DNA from: Cryptomeria japonica
Lineage: Eukaryota; Streptophyta; Pinopsida; Cupressales; Cupressaceae
NCBI RefSeq assembly: GCF_030272615.1
Contig: NC_081410.1
Coordinates: forward strand, 145,506,349 to 145,570,348
Length of the DNA stretch: 64,000 nt
Direction: 5' to 3'
The stretch's first letter is position 1. Every line of letters begins with the position of its first letter. The notes beneath the pieces are model-generated. The model saw only the letters and a list, made by a program, of their open reading frames with translations, made no database searches and was not told the DNA's origin. The position numbers and the translations under genes are program-made. Below are positions 34,900 to 46,938 of the stretch, piece by piece.

Positions 34900-36037
34900 C
34901 CTGTTTCGAAGGCACTTTGATGGAACCCTCCTAAGGTGTTTACATAAAGAGCAGGCTAAAAGAGCACTACATGAAGTACACAAAGGTATCTGTGGAGCAC
35001 ACTCAAGCGGCCTCACATTGACTAAGAAGCTCTTGCATACCAGATACTACTAGCTCACAGTGGAAGAAGATGCTTACCATTATATGAAGAAATGTATCCC
35101 TTGTCAGAAACATGGTGATGAGATTCATGCGCCTTCTCAAGATCTGCAATCGTTTATCACACCATGGCCCTTTTCTCATTAGGGGCTCGATCTCATAGGA
35201 AAAATTCATCCCACCTCATCTAATGGCCATAAGTTCATAATCACCACTGAATACTTCACCAAGTGGGTAGAAGCCATACCACTCACTTTCACCACTAACA
35301 AACAGATCTCCAAGTTTATCCTTCATTACCTCATCTGACGCTATGAAATTCCTAAAGTTATCATTACAGATAATGGGAAACCTTTCAAAAATCAGGATGT
35401 CAAAGAATTATGCTAGAAGTTCGCCATCCAACACCGCTTCTCCACTTCTTATTACCCATAAGGTAGCAGTCAAGTTGAGGCTTCAAATAAAACCCTTATT
35501 AAGATCCTCAAGAAAATAGTCAATGAAGTTGGTCATGATTGGCACTTGTAACTCCATCCCGCTCTCTAGGCCTACCACACAAGCATTCACATTCCCACAT
35601 GAGCTACCCCATACTCCCAAGTCTTCAGTTCTAAAGCTATCCTCCCCCTTGAGATTGAGATCCCTTCACTTCAGGTATCGCTGCAGAACATCCTTCTTGA
35701 TGAAGAATATAGAGTGGCCAGATTGCAAGAGTTGGAACTGCTGGATGAAAGGTAGTTCAAGGCCTTAAATAACCTTCAGGTATATCAAAATTGCTTACGA
35801 CTAAGCTACAACAAGAAATTCAGAACTTGGGAATTTGACATTGGTGACCTTGTCCTTATGGAAAATCAGAGAAATCTTCAAGATCATGAGATGAAAGGCA
35901 AGTTCAAGCCTAATTGTCTTAGACCCTATATTATCACTACAAAGTATGGATTAGGAGCCTATTAGTTGGCTACACCTGAAGGAGATAATTTGGATGAGCC
36001 CATGAACATCATGCATCTAAAGAGATTTTATGCCTAG
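34900..36037 (+). pseudogene. G1 integrase
   Basis: The zinc-binding H-x-H/C-x2-C region (HEVHKGICGAHSS ... CIPCQKHG, 34965-35115) is followed by the DDE core: GLDLIGKIHPTSSNGHKFII, with the usual Asp before Y/F-x-T-K-W now Glu (TTEYFTKWVEA); IPKVIITDNGKPFKN; and SSQVEASNKTLIKILKK. The C-terminal part has FDIGDLVLMENQRNL and MHLKRFYA-stop at 36037. Stops at 35049, 35179, 35416 and elsewhere fit Trp or Gln codons. It would catalyse strand transfer of the cDNA in a live element. This copy is dead. Confidence 0.85.
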
Positions 36038-36059
36038 TCTTCAAATGTTACCAGTTTTC

Positions 36060-38140
36060 AAAAATAAAAAAGATCAAAAAAATCAAAAAATACAAAAAAA
36101 AAATTAAAAGGCAAAAAGTAAAGAAAAAATCAATTTGTCCATTAGTGAAAACCACTCTATGTCACTATGGGCAAGTATCTTGGTGAAAACCAAGATCCAT
36201 GTGTCAAGGTAAATAAGTTAGATCCACTGTCTCTTTGGACACTCATCCTCCTACTTGCATTACCCCCACCCCTCCCGCCCGACATCCATATTTTTGTAAT
36301 GTAAGCCATTAATTATCCTCCTATTTCCCCACCTCTTGCATCCATATTTCATTAATCATGTAAGCCATTAATTCACCTTCAGTCCCTCATCTGCCTCCTC
36401 CTCCCTGCCTTTCAACCATATTTCATTAGTGATGTTAGGAATTAATCTGTCACTTAGCCCATCATTTGCTCACCTCATATGTGTAGGTCACTTCTGTCTT
36501 GATCACTCACACCATCTGCCTAAGTCCCTCACACTCACCTCTCCCCCATGAGATGAGATTTCATTCAAACTGTGAATAATGATTGTCCCATCATATTGAG
36601 CTTTCCCTTGTTTCCTAAGCTTATCTCGTCAAGATGAGCTTCTTCTTGACTTGCACATCACCTAAACACCCATCCACATGGTCCTAATCAAATCTCAACA
36701 ATCAATTCCATATTTGCATCCACTTGCACCTCGATCTTCTCTATTGCCTAAATAACTCCCCTCAATTACCTTTGTCCATTGGGATGTATCCTTCCCATGT
36801 CTAGCACATTATCACAATCCTAGTCCTACTCTTTGCAAGAGATGTCAGTTGGCCATGTGTATGTCATTTTCATGATTTAGTATTTTGCTTTAATTTTCAT
36901 CTTTGTGTCCTATGACTACTCCTATCTCGAGATACCTTAATCATCCTATATCTTGGTATGTCCTAGGTTGTTGTATATTGTGGCAATTTTTGTGGTATGG
37001 TCGATTTGAGGGTTTCTCTTGCATGATCTTGGAATCCCACATTTACATCATCATGATTTTTGTGAGCCTATGTGCATTGAGATACATATTGTCTGAGTCT
37101 AGTTCACGCCTTGGATCTTCACAACATCCCGATTCCTAAAATTAGTGGTGTAGGTCATCCTCAACAATATCAAACTAGGTTTTCTCTCCAGATCTACACA
37201 ACAACAAATCAACTCCCCTCGATTCATTCCATTTTTATCATTCCCCATCTTGGAGACTTCAATTTATTTATTTTCCCCTTCTTCTTTTATCTAGTCCTAT
37301 ATCATTGTATTATGGTTGGATCATTACAAAAATTGTGCATTCCCATCCCATTCCTTCTGCATACACATTGTCATTGCATTCATCTATTGTATTATAATTG
37401 CATTAGGTTCCTCATTTAGCTACTTTTTTAATTTATCATTATCATTTAGCTACATTTTTCATTTAGCTACATTTTTTATTTATCATTATCATTTAATTGC
37501 ATTATCACTTAGTTGCATTATCATTTAGTTGCATCATCACTTAGTTGCATTATCATTTAGTTGCATTTTTTCTTATCATTTAGTGACATTTTTCATTACC
37601 ATTTAATTATCACTTGGTTGCATTTTTCATTATCATTTAATTGCATTTTCATTTTTGGTATCATTTAGTCACATTTGTCATTTTCCTTATCATTTAGTTC
37701 ATCATAGTTGCATTAATTTCATATCATCATTATCATTAACCATTTATTTACATTACAATCATGCATATTACATTTGCACTAGGAATCATATGCACATTAG
37801 GTACATTCATTGCATTGTATTTTACATCATATAATTATCTCATTTTTACATATCATTATAAATATTGCATACATTTTCATTACACATCATAATAGGAATA
37901 GCCATCTCATTTTTTATCATTGCATGTCATATAGTATCATCCATTTAATGTCATCAATGCATACATGTACACCATTCATAATAATTTAGATCCCATCCTG
38001 CATACATTATAGGATAGGCATAATCATGGCATATCACATAATCACACACATCACATTATGCGTCCATCCTACATCCACAACATGTTAGAAACATACCATA
38101 TAAACATGAATATACATATCATATAAGTATCCATCATGCA
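36060..38140 (+). other. G1 3' region without sense genes
   Basis: Starts with an A-rich stretch (36060-36125), then C/T-rich DNA with no supported ORF, then the 20-base repeats at 37425-37720 and ATCAT-rich DNA up to the microsatellite. Confidence 0.6.
37425..37720 (+). repeat. Tandem repeats, TATCATTTAGTTGCATT type
   Basis: About 12-14 imperfect copies of a 17-24 base unit with TATCATTTAGYTGCATT core. Confidence 0.8.
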
Positions 38141-38154
38141 TCAAAAACATATCA

Positions 38155-38349
38155 GGTCATCATCATCATCATCATCGTCATCATCATCATCACCATCACC
38201 ATCACCATCACCATCATCATCATCGTCATCGTCATCATCATCACCATCACCATCACCATCACCATCACCATCACCATCACCATCACCATCACCATCACCA
38301 TCCCCATCACCATCACCACCACCACCACCACCACCACCACCACCACCAG

Positions 38350-38381
<32 letters not shown>

Positions 38382-38446
38382 CCATCACCATCACCATCAC
38401 CATCACCATCACCACCACCACCACCACCACCACCACCACCACCACC

Positions 38447-38523
<77 letters not shown>

Positions 38524-38545
38524 AATAATAATAATAATAATCATA
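38155..38545 (+). repeat. Compound trinucleotide microsatellite (CAT/CAC/ATA)
   Basis: About 390 bases of CAT, CACCAT and CAC units, ending in (ATA)n. All three frames are open on both strands, so the Asp/Gly, Met/Val and Ser/Pro homopolymer ORFs here are compositional. Confidence 0.98.
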
Positions 38546-38569
38546 AATCATCTGCCCTCCATCTCTCTT

Positions 38570-39910
38570 GTCTCTCCATCTGCCCTCTTCTCTCTTGTCC
38601 CCCACCCACCTCAACATCCATAGGCTCAACCCCTCCTGTTGGTGGTCCCTCTACCTATGGAACCACCAGTATCTCCTATGTCCGTATTTGCACCTGTATT
38701 GGCATTGTTATTGTTGCCTATCCCCTCCCTCGTCTCCTTAGCATCCATCAACCCCTAGCTCCCCCCTCCCCTATCGCATCTCCCTCTCCTCCAACAACCT
38801 TGTCCACTGAGGGCGGTAGCTCATCCGACTCCAAAATCCTTGATACCATGAGACAAATAGGCCTATGAGCCTCCCACCATGTAGTGTATGCAACTGTGCA
38901 TCTTAGATCGTCAATCTCTGGTCTCTCCTACCAAACCACGGTCTCTGCACTTGTCCAGCTCAGACATACTGCAAATGGTCTGATGGTGTCTCCCCAAGTA
39001 GTTGTCTCCCTAATAATTCATGGGTGGGTGCACTCCTCACCCATTATATCATGCCTCTCCCCAAACTGTCACATGTACTCTGTGAGGGAGGTACTGATCA
39101 ATGAAATTCACAATCTTGTCAAATAACCAACATTGGCTCTACATCCACACAAGCATATAATCTTGCCACCATCGCTCACAGTCCCTGTAGGGTTACCATG
39201 TAAACTCCATAAGCTTGTCAAAAATTTATCTCCAAAACCATATGGCACCAACTCGAGTATAGTGCAAAATCCCCCTGTATTTGTCAACGTAAGGGTATAT
39301 CCTCCACCAAACCTGTATGCCAATTGGTCATGTGACTGCAATGTGCTCCCATGCCCATATATGTAGGACCGCCACGTCGGTCCCGAGGTTCTTATAACCT
39401 CTATATATGCACATATGTATATCATGATATAGTTGGCCTAATATAGCTACCCCCATGCATACCAAACGTCATCCTCCATCATATAATACAAACACCTACT
39501 CCATCTGATAAAGAATCCATGTCTGATGAGATTAGGCATCATCCTACCACTAATCATGCCATAGATGAACAAAACTAGTTGGGGAATACCCTGATGTCGC
39601 TCCATCACCGACTCGAGCACCATCCTCTTGCGATCCATAGGAAGATCATCTATGCAACACAAATTCTGTAGGTAGAACTCCTTGTTCTCTAGTCGAGGCC
39701 ACTCTGCAATGAACCCCAACCCACACCAGGCTAGCAGTGTCCACTCTATCCCACCCAACTCCTTAAATAGTGCCATCATGGGAGGCCAGTGCTCCTATGA
39801 CCCCAAGATCATAGGATCCTCCTACAACCATGCAAACCACTCCATTAGCTCTTTATTCTAACCTATTCTAGCCACATGGCATCTTGCCAACATCCCATGA
39901 CCCTGCCTTA
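38570..39910 (-). pseudogene. G1 antisense extra ORF, plant-mobile-domain-like (copy 2)
   Basis: Minus strand, opposite to pol. Open at 39447-39779 (MMALFKELGG, LPMDRKRMVLESVMERHQGI, YYMMEDDVWYAWG); the following part is in other frames (LLHIWAWEH counterpart as IYGHGSTL shadow frame). It corresponds to copy 1 at 12020-13330, but the C-terminal coiled coil of copy 1 is absent and replaced by the microsatellite. Antisense ORFs between pol and the 3' LTR are known in Tat-lineage elements. The domain name rests on HRVMxQFG and WAWEH in copy 1. Confidence 0.5.
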
Positions 39911-40662
39911 GCCTCTCATTTTCTTCCCATCCCCTTCCAAGCAGAGATGGTGTTTCCCCAAGTGGAGAAGTCAAAATCGCCACCCTTGCACCAATCCACA
40001 GTGTGGAGATGGTGATCCTTAGTTTTCCCCTATCCCTCCTTTCCTTGCAATAGAGACGCTAATCTACAAATCAACGTCTATCGAACGTTGACCGTCTGTG
40101 CAGTCGGTGATCATCTCTGTAGACAACGATTACCAGTGTAGATGCTGAGATGGTGATCGATGTCTACACCCCACCAAGGTTTTCCCCCTATTAATGAGCA
40201 TAATAAATGCTAAATCTACTAAAGCACAATGTTTGTCTTAGGGTACATATCGATGGGCCATACTTAGCTGGGCTCTTGTACCGATGGACCTTCTCTACGT
40301 GGTGCTCATAATGTGGGATGTGTGCCATCTCTCTCCTTTTCTCTTCTCTCTAAGGGCTTTGTGAACTCTGTGTGTGTCAATGACCCCTCCTCAGGCCCCG
40401 TGTGGCTTATATAGGGCCTCCTTTCACCCTTTTTCTCACCTTTTCTCCGTCCTTTCTTATTTTTTCCTCAAAATTCTTTTCACCTCCTCAATTTTCCTTA
40501 ATTTCCTTATTTTCTTGTCACTTTCTATTATTTCGATAATTTTCCCAAAAAAATTTTATAAAAAACTTTGGTTAAATTCTCGAGGGGGCTTACACCACCT
40601 GCGCATCTTTGCGTTGGGGCATCTTTTTCTATCTTTTACCCGCCACCAATATTGTCATTGCG

Positions 40663-40678
40663 TAAAAGAGGGGCAAAA
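40663..40678 (+). promoter_or_regulatory. G1 polypurine tract
   Basis: AAAAGAGGGGCAAAA directly before the LTR start at 40679. Confidence 0.7.
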
Positions 40679-41915
40679 TGTAGATGTCTAAAATTAATTA
40701 AATTAAATATCTAATTAATTTGAGCCTTTATGTACATGATTAATTTAATTATGTTTATCCTTATTCCTTTATTCTTTTTAAAATTAATTAAATTAAATTT
40801 ACTTAATTTTATCACTATAGTCCAATAGTTAATTTATCAATAAATTAATTATTTCTTTATTCTTCTAAAGACCTTCCAATCATTATTTCTTCTAATTTCT
40901 TAATTAACCTAATCAAAGTTATTCCTACAAATCACTTTCCCTAATCCTCATCTAGCCTAATTAATTCTTACATAATCATACTTATCATTATCCCTCAATT
41001 TTATATTCCTCCACTCATTCTCTCTCCTCATGTCACATCCTCCTAACTTTCCCAGTTGCACTCTAATCTCTCATTAATCCACCTAATCACTCCTCTTAAT
41101 CATTTCACATTTCTAATCCCCTTGATTAAGAGTGAGTCAACCATTTTCCATAAATGGCTTTCCCCTCTCACATTCCAAACCTTAAATGCACCAACTTTGG
41201 TCATGTCAAAGGATTTCAAATCCTTTGCACATCCCCATGCCCTCTCTTCCCAAGGAATTTTTAATTCCTTTTTCATTTATTATTCCCACATATCCCTTGT
41301 TCTTGAAATTTTTAATTCCTCTCCACATTCTCCAAGGAAATTTATATTCCTTTTTCCCTTTCCAATGTTTAGGGATATCTTCCCCATACACCTTGAGGAG
41401 TGTGGAAACAAGAAATGCTTTTATGGTAAATATCTTGATCCCACACCTTGTCCTCTCAATCCTCTCCTCCACTTTCTTTGAATCTCCACCCTCCATTTTA
41501 AATAAATCTTGGCCCTTCATTTTCACCTCCTCCAATCTATAAATAGGAGTGTCCTCTCCTCATTTATATATCTCATCTTCATGCAATTTTATGCTGCCCA
41601 TAGAGCTCTATAAATCATCCATATCACCCTTATAATTCCAAATTTATTCCACACTTATCAATATCCCAATCATACCATTAAATCATGCATTTGAATCCCT
41701 TTGTTGTTGTGTAGTGGAGAGCAATCCACATCCATCCAAGAGTCAATCCAATCAAGTGGAGTAGGGGCACAATTCCACTTCACCAAAGGCTCAATCTGAG
41801 GAGCAAGAGAATATTTTTGAAGGTATAATGATTTATTTCATTCATACTTAGATAATTTATGTTTACTTGAATTAGAAATAACCAATAGCATCTTAGAAAT
41901 CTTTCCCTTGGTTCA
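40679..41915 (+). repeat. G1 LTR
   Basis: 1,237 bp from TGTAGATGTCTAAAATT to GGTTCA. TATA box CTATAAATAG at 41537-41546. Related to the G0 LTR (TGTAGACACCTAAAATT start). It is followed by a primer site at 41916, so it has both 3'-LTR and 5'-LTR context. Confidence 0.75.
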
Positions 41916-41938
41916 TTTTGGCATGCCTAGTGAGAGCC
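41916..41938 (+). promoter_or_regulatory. Primer binding site after the G1 LTR
   Basis: TTTTGGCATGCCTAGTGAGAG, same type as the G0 site. Leader-like DNA follows for only about 40 bases before G2-derived sequence. Confidence 0.55.
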
Positions 41939-42059
41939 ACGTCCCTTTCACCTAATCTCTTTTGTTGTTTTGATATCATGAGTTTGATGAAATGAATAAA
42001 AAGGAGGTTTTGAAGAAGAAACACTTATACATGGATGAATGGCTTGTTGTCTTGCAAGA

Positions 42060-42720
42060 TGGTATTTGAAATCTTGAATCCTAAATAGGTCTTCCATAGG
42101 ATATTAATTATCATTCCCTAGGCCTTCTGTGGTAATTTGTGTAGGTGGGTTTATAGGGACTCTAATTGCTTGTTCAAAATTTCCAAGTCCTCATCCTCTA
42201 AAACCTTGTTTTGATATCATGTTAAATCCACTCTTATAAGAATCCTTTAATTTATAAGGGGAAGGAACATTGTTATAAATTTCTTTAAAGCTTGTAGTGT
42301 AAGGATGCTTAGAAAGAATGAAAGGATTAGTAGATGAAGAAGGAATATCTTGTGCAGGAAGATTTTTCTTTCGTTCATCATGCATATCCTCTTTGGTATA
42401 TTGGGAAGAGAGATCCTTATCATCTAAGGCATCATCTTTGCTTAATTTTATGTGGGGAGAGAGATCATGAATCAAATGCATAGGATCATCTTCTCTACAA
42501 ATGTTTTGATGTTTGAGATAGGCTCTAGGAAACTAAGGAGGATGTAGAGAGATGGGAACACCAATATTTTGATTTCCCCCCTTTGCACTCCATTAGAGAG
42601 ATCATTGATAGGATCATTAGCTCTTTCTTCATTAGATGCCCTAGGAGAGGTACAAGTGTTAGGTTTTCCATTAGCATCTCTAGAATTGGGATCTACAAAA
42701 GCTTTGAGGCGGTCTACATA
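42060..42720 (-). pseudogene. G2 gag, downstream fragment
   Basis: 42191-42481 is open on the minus strand (MHLIHDLSPHIKLSKDD, PYTTSFKEIYNNVPSPYKL), followed by a stop and RVPINPPTQI / EDLFRIQDF in frame-related pieces. Upstream, 42510-42720 reads YVDRLKAFVD and ASNEERANDPINDLSNGV with shifts. The low-complexity, charged content and its position after a gag start at 44315 suggest Gag. No diagnostic motif is present, so this is tentative. Confidence 0.4.
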
Positions 42721-43259
42721 TGAAATGCACTTTCCAAAAAAAGATCACCATAAAACAACATGCGCTATGAATGAAAGATTTAAGATCAAATTGATTAAAA
42801 GGGAGTTTTGAAACCCTAAAAACACAATATGCCAAAGTGCTATGAATGAAAAGAAGCAATGTGAAATGAAAGAAGTCATTATCCAACACTTGATTTTGAT
42901 AGATATAGGTGAAAATCAAGGCAATCATATGTGAATAACAAATAAATCAAATCTATTAAGTGTCACTGTGAATGTTTTTAAAATCAGATTTGAAAATTGA
43001 TGTGAAAGAATGAAGCAATTCACAAATCAAACTAACCAAAATAAATTAGGGTTTTTATGAATCAAACCTCTAAATTTATATAATTTAATTAAAATGAGAT
43101 CTATGAATTTGAATTTGAATTTTGAAATGTTTCTAAAGCATATGTGAAACAATTAATTCAAATTAGGCAAATCACATGCTCAAATTAAAATTAAAAAATT
43201 AAAAATACGTTGGGAATAATGCTTGATTCATCTCTGTGAATAATGCTTATTTTGAAGAT

Positions 43260-44015
43260 TGCAACTCCATACATGTTTCCTGCAGACAAAAAGAAAGGGA
43301 AATAGGTTAGGAATAGGGCTTGCCTTAGTCAAACCTCAGTTTAGGAATTAACCTTGATTCAAATATTAAAAATACTAAAATAAATAATGGATAAACATAC
43401 CTCAAATCTACAATGATTGATAATGATGCTTTGCTTCTTGAATGTAATCACATATGTTATATGAAATGGCATGAACATGAGAAAACCCTAATCACACACA
43501 CATGATTACAAATAAAAGATGTAATGTTTCTCCATAATTTATGAATTAAGAATATGCATCCTTAAATACCTCTAGAGATGCTTGATGAAGGCTTAAACGT
43601 TGGAATGCTTGATGATGATAATTTCGATCTTCTCTTATGATGTGATCTTATCCTTGTCTCTCAAAATGAAAGGATGCTTGCCCATTGAAAAATGTATTAA
43701 TTTCCTAACATAGGCCGACACAGGGAGGGATTTCCTTCCAAAATTTGAGAATGCAAGAGGGGGCCAAGATAGGGCCCAATTAAAGAAGACCAGGGCATTG
43801 CACCCTTGCCCTAGTGAGGACTAAAGCACCACACCTTGGTCCTACCCTATTTTGGGGCCAACCCAAGGGGCCATGCAGTGTGTAAGATGAAAATAAGACC
43901 ATATCTGCATGATGCAAGCATAATCAGGTCTTAATTAAGCATTAAGGCATGAACACTAAGGTGACGACCCAAAATATAGACTAAATTGTAAGGAAATACA
44001 ATTTAGGATGCTACA
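43260..44015 (+). repeat. LTR fragment related to 50152-50892, with its polypurine tract
   Basis: Positions 43260-43520 match 50110-50360: a CTGCAGACAAAAAGAAAGGG polypurine region, then an LTR start near 43304 (TTAGGAATAGGGCTTGCC). LTR-like to about 44015 (GGATGCTACA). Inserted within G2 gag. Confidence 0.6.
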
Positions 44016-44049
44016 AGAACTACTAAGACAAGGTGTCTATCGAGGTTCA

Positions 44050-44315
44050 GGATGAGATGGAACTTGGATTGTTTCTTTTTCCCTTTTTTTTCATTTTTCT
44101 CTCTCTTGGTCAACTTCTTTCTTCAAGGCTTTTTCAAGGTGTTCGGCTATGGCTTCCTCCTCTTCTATGACAAACATTGTTCTCATGTACTGAGCGTAAC
44201 TAGTTGTGGTCTCCCAAGATAGGTTTCCTAACCCTATGATGATGTCCTCTTGGTGATTATCGTATGCTATGTCGGGTTGAAGCAAGAGGGTAACATTGGT
44301 ACTAGGAAGAACCAT
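44050..44315 (-). pseudogene. G2 gag, start
   Basis: Minus-strand ORF MVLPSTNVTLLLQPDIAYDN from 44315, ending in a helical Glu/Lys segment (IAEHLEKALKKEVDQEREK) and a stop near 44090. It lies about 820 bases inside the primer site, as gag does in G0 (longer) and related elements. It is cut by the LTR fragment at 44015. Confidence 0.45.
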
Positions 44316-44414
44316 CTTGAATCATGACTCCAATTCAAACCCTCTAAGTTATGAATGATTACAATAAGAAATAGAGAGAATCAATTAACTTCCTAAATAA
44401 GCATAAATGAGATT

Positions 44415-44757
44415 GTTGCACAAATTGAATGGTTCATTTACCACCTAATTAGGATCTAAGTGCAATTTGTAACATGAATTAAAAAGATTAATCAAATGCC
44501 TAATTAAGATCTAGGTGAAATTTGTTGCATGAATTGAAAGGATTAATCCAATGTCTAATTAGCTCCTAGATGAAATTTGTTGTACGAATTGAAAGGATTA
44601 ATCCAATGTCTAATTAGGTCCTAGATGAAATTTGTTGCATGAATTGAAAGGATTAATCCAATGTCCAATTAGGTCGTAGATAAAATTTGTTTGTATGAAT
44701 TAAAAGAATTAATCCAGTGTCTAATTAGGTCCTAGATGAAATTTCTGTGTTCAATTT
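44415..44757 (-). repeat. 55-bp tandem array in the G2 leader
   Basis: Six units. The GATTAATCC motif recurs at 44486, 44541, 44596, 44651 and 44706, a strict 55-base spacing. The unit contains TCTAATTAGGTCCTAGATG and AATTTGTTGCATGAATT. Confidence 0.95.
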
Positions 44758-44909
44758 TAAACCTCTAATTGATTAAACCCTATAGTATGCATGTCAGACC
44801 TTCAAAAATCTACAAATTAACTTATTAGATTAATCCAAACCCTGCAAATGACAAACACAATTAGCATAACCCTGCATGTGAGAATAAATTAGTTGATGAA
44901 CAACCTTGT

Positions 44910-45025
44910 TTGCCAACTGTGCAACACATTAACCAGCTCCACAACACATTGACCAATTGTGCAACACATTAACCAACTACAAAAATTCTTAACCAACTAT
45001 GCAACTTATTAACCAACTGTGCAAG
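44910..45025 (-). repeat. Short tandem repeats (CTGTGCAACACATTAACCA)
   Basis: Five imperfect units of 20-26 bases. Confidence 0.85.
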
Positions 45026-45137
45026 ACTATGTACCACTTGCACGGGATCAATGTCGGGCACGAAAACCAAAAAAAATAACCTTATGGAACCTACAATTGA
45101 TCAAAAATCTAAGAAAAAGTGTTAAATGTAAGCATGA

Positions 45138-45155
45138 TTCACATCGGGTTCACCA
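45138..45155 (-). promoter_or_regulatory. G2 primer binding site (candidate)
   Basis: Minus strand TGGTGAACCCGATGTGAA, two bases inside the LTR end at 45158. tRNA not identified. Confidence 0.5.
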
Positions 45156-45157
45156 TA

Positions 45158-46938
45158 TGTAGATGTAGGAAAAGGGGTTAATTAGTTTGAAAATAGAAAT
45201 ACATGCAATTGAATCTAAGCTATCACAAAACTTGAATTACATGCTAACTTTCCTAATCTTACCAAATAAATAACTGAAATAAAGCATGAAAAAAATGCAA
45301 ACCATCTGCTTGTATTTCTCTAGTTAAACTTTGTTGTTCTTCCTTTCATCTCTAATGATGATATGTTGCTCTCATTATGCTAGGTGCATGAAATAGATGA
45401 AATCAAAGGGAGGATATTTGAGATTTACTAGGAATGTTTGGTTAAGCTGATTACCAAATGCTAGTGATTAAATTCGACAAAATGAAATTACCTAAGCTAG
45501 ATGATTTACTGGACAAATAGATGTGAATGTTAGAAAAATGAGATAGACTAACAATGCATAAAAGTTAGATGATCTAGATAAATTGATAGAATAAGATTAC
45601 TTAAAAATTAGATGATTTGATTGAAGGAGAGGCCTCAATTTATAGAAAATCGGAGCTCGACAGATGGGCAAGATTGAAAAGATTTTTGATCAGCTAGACA
45701 AACCAAATTGAACGCATGAAAAAGATGCCATTTAAGGATGAAGGAGATGGAGGAAAAAGAAGAGAAAAAAACAAAAACCAAATTTTCAAGGATGCGTACC
45801 TCATTTTTTGAATTAAAAAATTGAAAAATAATGAGATATTTCGAAAAATCAAGGCTTTCAAAAATCCAAGATAAACCCCAATATATAATTTCCATTTTAA
45901 TAAATTAGGAGGATATTTTCAATTAAAAAATGAAAAAAGTAGATATTATCCTCATATGAGAAGATAATTTCAAAAATTAAATAAATAAAGATATTTATTT
46001 AATTTTGAAGACATAATTAGATAATTGAACAATTTAAATAAATTATTCAACTATAGGCTATAACAAATGAACCTTTAATTAATCAATTAAAATTACTTAA
46101 TCAAAGGGGATAAATCGAAATTAATTAATAATGCAATATTATTTAGTAAAAAGGGGCTTAATTAATTAAAGAATTAATTAAACCTAAAAGGGATAGTTAG
46201 TCAATCTAACATATAAAGACCTTAATTGGGTCAAATTAAGTCAATTTGGGTCAAAATATATGAATTGGGAATGTTCAGACATAAAATGGGAAGATTCGGA
46301 TGGAAATTGAAAAATTAGGGCAAATCGGGTAAAACCAAGCAACTACGAGTAAATCGGGTCAACGGGTGGAGAAGGGATGAATGCGACACTATAGGGATAA
46401 GGGAGAGGTCAAAATGAAACCTCATTATAGGAGAAAGAAGAAAAGGGAAGCCAATGGAGCCAAAAATGGAAAGCCGGAAGCGATGGAATCCTAAAAGGAG
46501 GCCAAAAACTCTAAAATCGAGACAAGGATCTTGGCTAAAAACAGACATCACCGGAATGAGAGGGGAACAATCTGGTGTAAGGGGGTTGAAGGAGAGGTAA
46601 AAATACAACCTCAACACCTAAAGTGAGAAGAAAAGGGAAAGATGTGGATAGGAAATGGAAAAGGCAAAACAGAAGGACCGAATTAGGAGGAAAAAACCCT
46701 AATCGAGACGCAATTAGGCAAAACATCACTGCAAAAGTGACAAGGGAAAGAACTGATGTAAGAGAGATGAAGTTAAGGGTAAAATGTAACCTCAAACCTA
46801 AAATGGGAATAAAATTGAAAGGTCTGGACTGAAAATGGAAAAGGGGAAATGGGGCAAGATCGTGCAAATAATGAAGATCCTACGCGCGATTAGGTTAAAA
46901 ATGAAGAACATAGTTTATATGGATTTTTAGTGTCTACA
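45158..46938 (-). repeat. G2 5' LTR
   Basis: 1,781 bp; starts TGTAGACACTAAAAATCC on the minus strand. A TATA-like CTATAAATTGAG (minus) lies near 45632-45643. It has an AAATAAATAAAGATATTTATTT near-palindrome at about 45976-46003, as in the G0 LTR. Open frames inside (for example 46315-46867) are not supported as genes. Confidence 0.65.

Larger units (their letters stand above)
13720..41915 (+). mobile_element. G1: Tat-type Ty3/gypsy element, split by element B
   Basis: Leader (13745-14715 and 28089-29040), gag, protease, RT, RNase H, second RNase H, integrase, a long 3' region with tandem repeats and an antisense ORF, polypurine tract (about 40663-40678) and LTR (40679-41915). Gene order RT-RH-IN is gypsy; the extra RNase H after RT-RH and the antisense ORF fit the Tat lineage. 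The 5' LTR and primer site are missing. Without the 13.4-kb B insertion the preserved part is about 14.8 kb. Coding parts carry many stops. Confidence 0.75.
41950..46938 (-). mobile_element. G2: gypsy-type element, 5' part
   Basis: Minus-strand LTR 45158-46938, primer site, leader with two tandem arrays, and gag in pieces (44050-44315 and about 42060-42720). An unrelated plus-strand LTR fragment (about 43260-44015) splits gag. No pol is seen; the element stops near 41950-42000. It entered the Copia remnant at 46939. Confidence 0.65.

Noticed and set aside
38136-38629. ORFs coding for Ser/Pro, Asp/Gly and Met/Val runs
   Set aside because: Frames of a trinucleotide microsatellite; no stop codons can arise, so openness means nothing.
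45700-46870. ORFs of 86-110 codons inside the G2 LTR
   Set aside because: No family features and located in an LTR; taken as chance ORFs.
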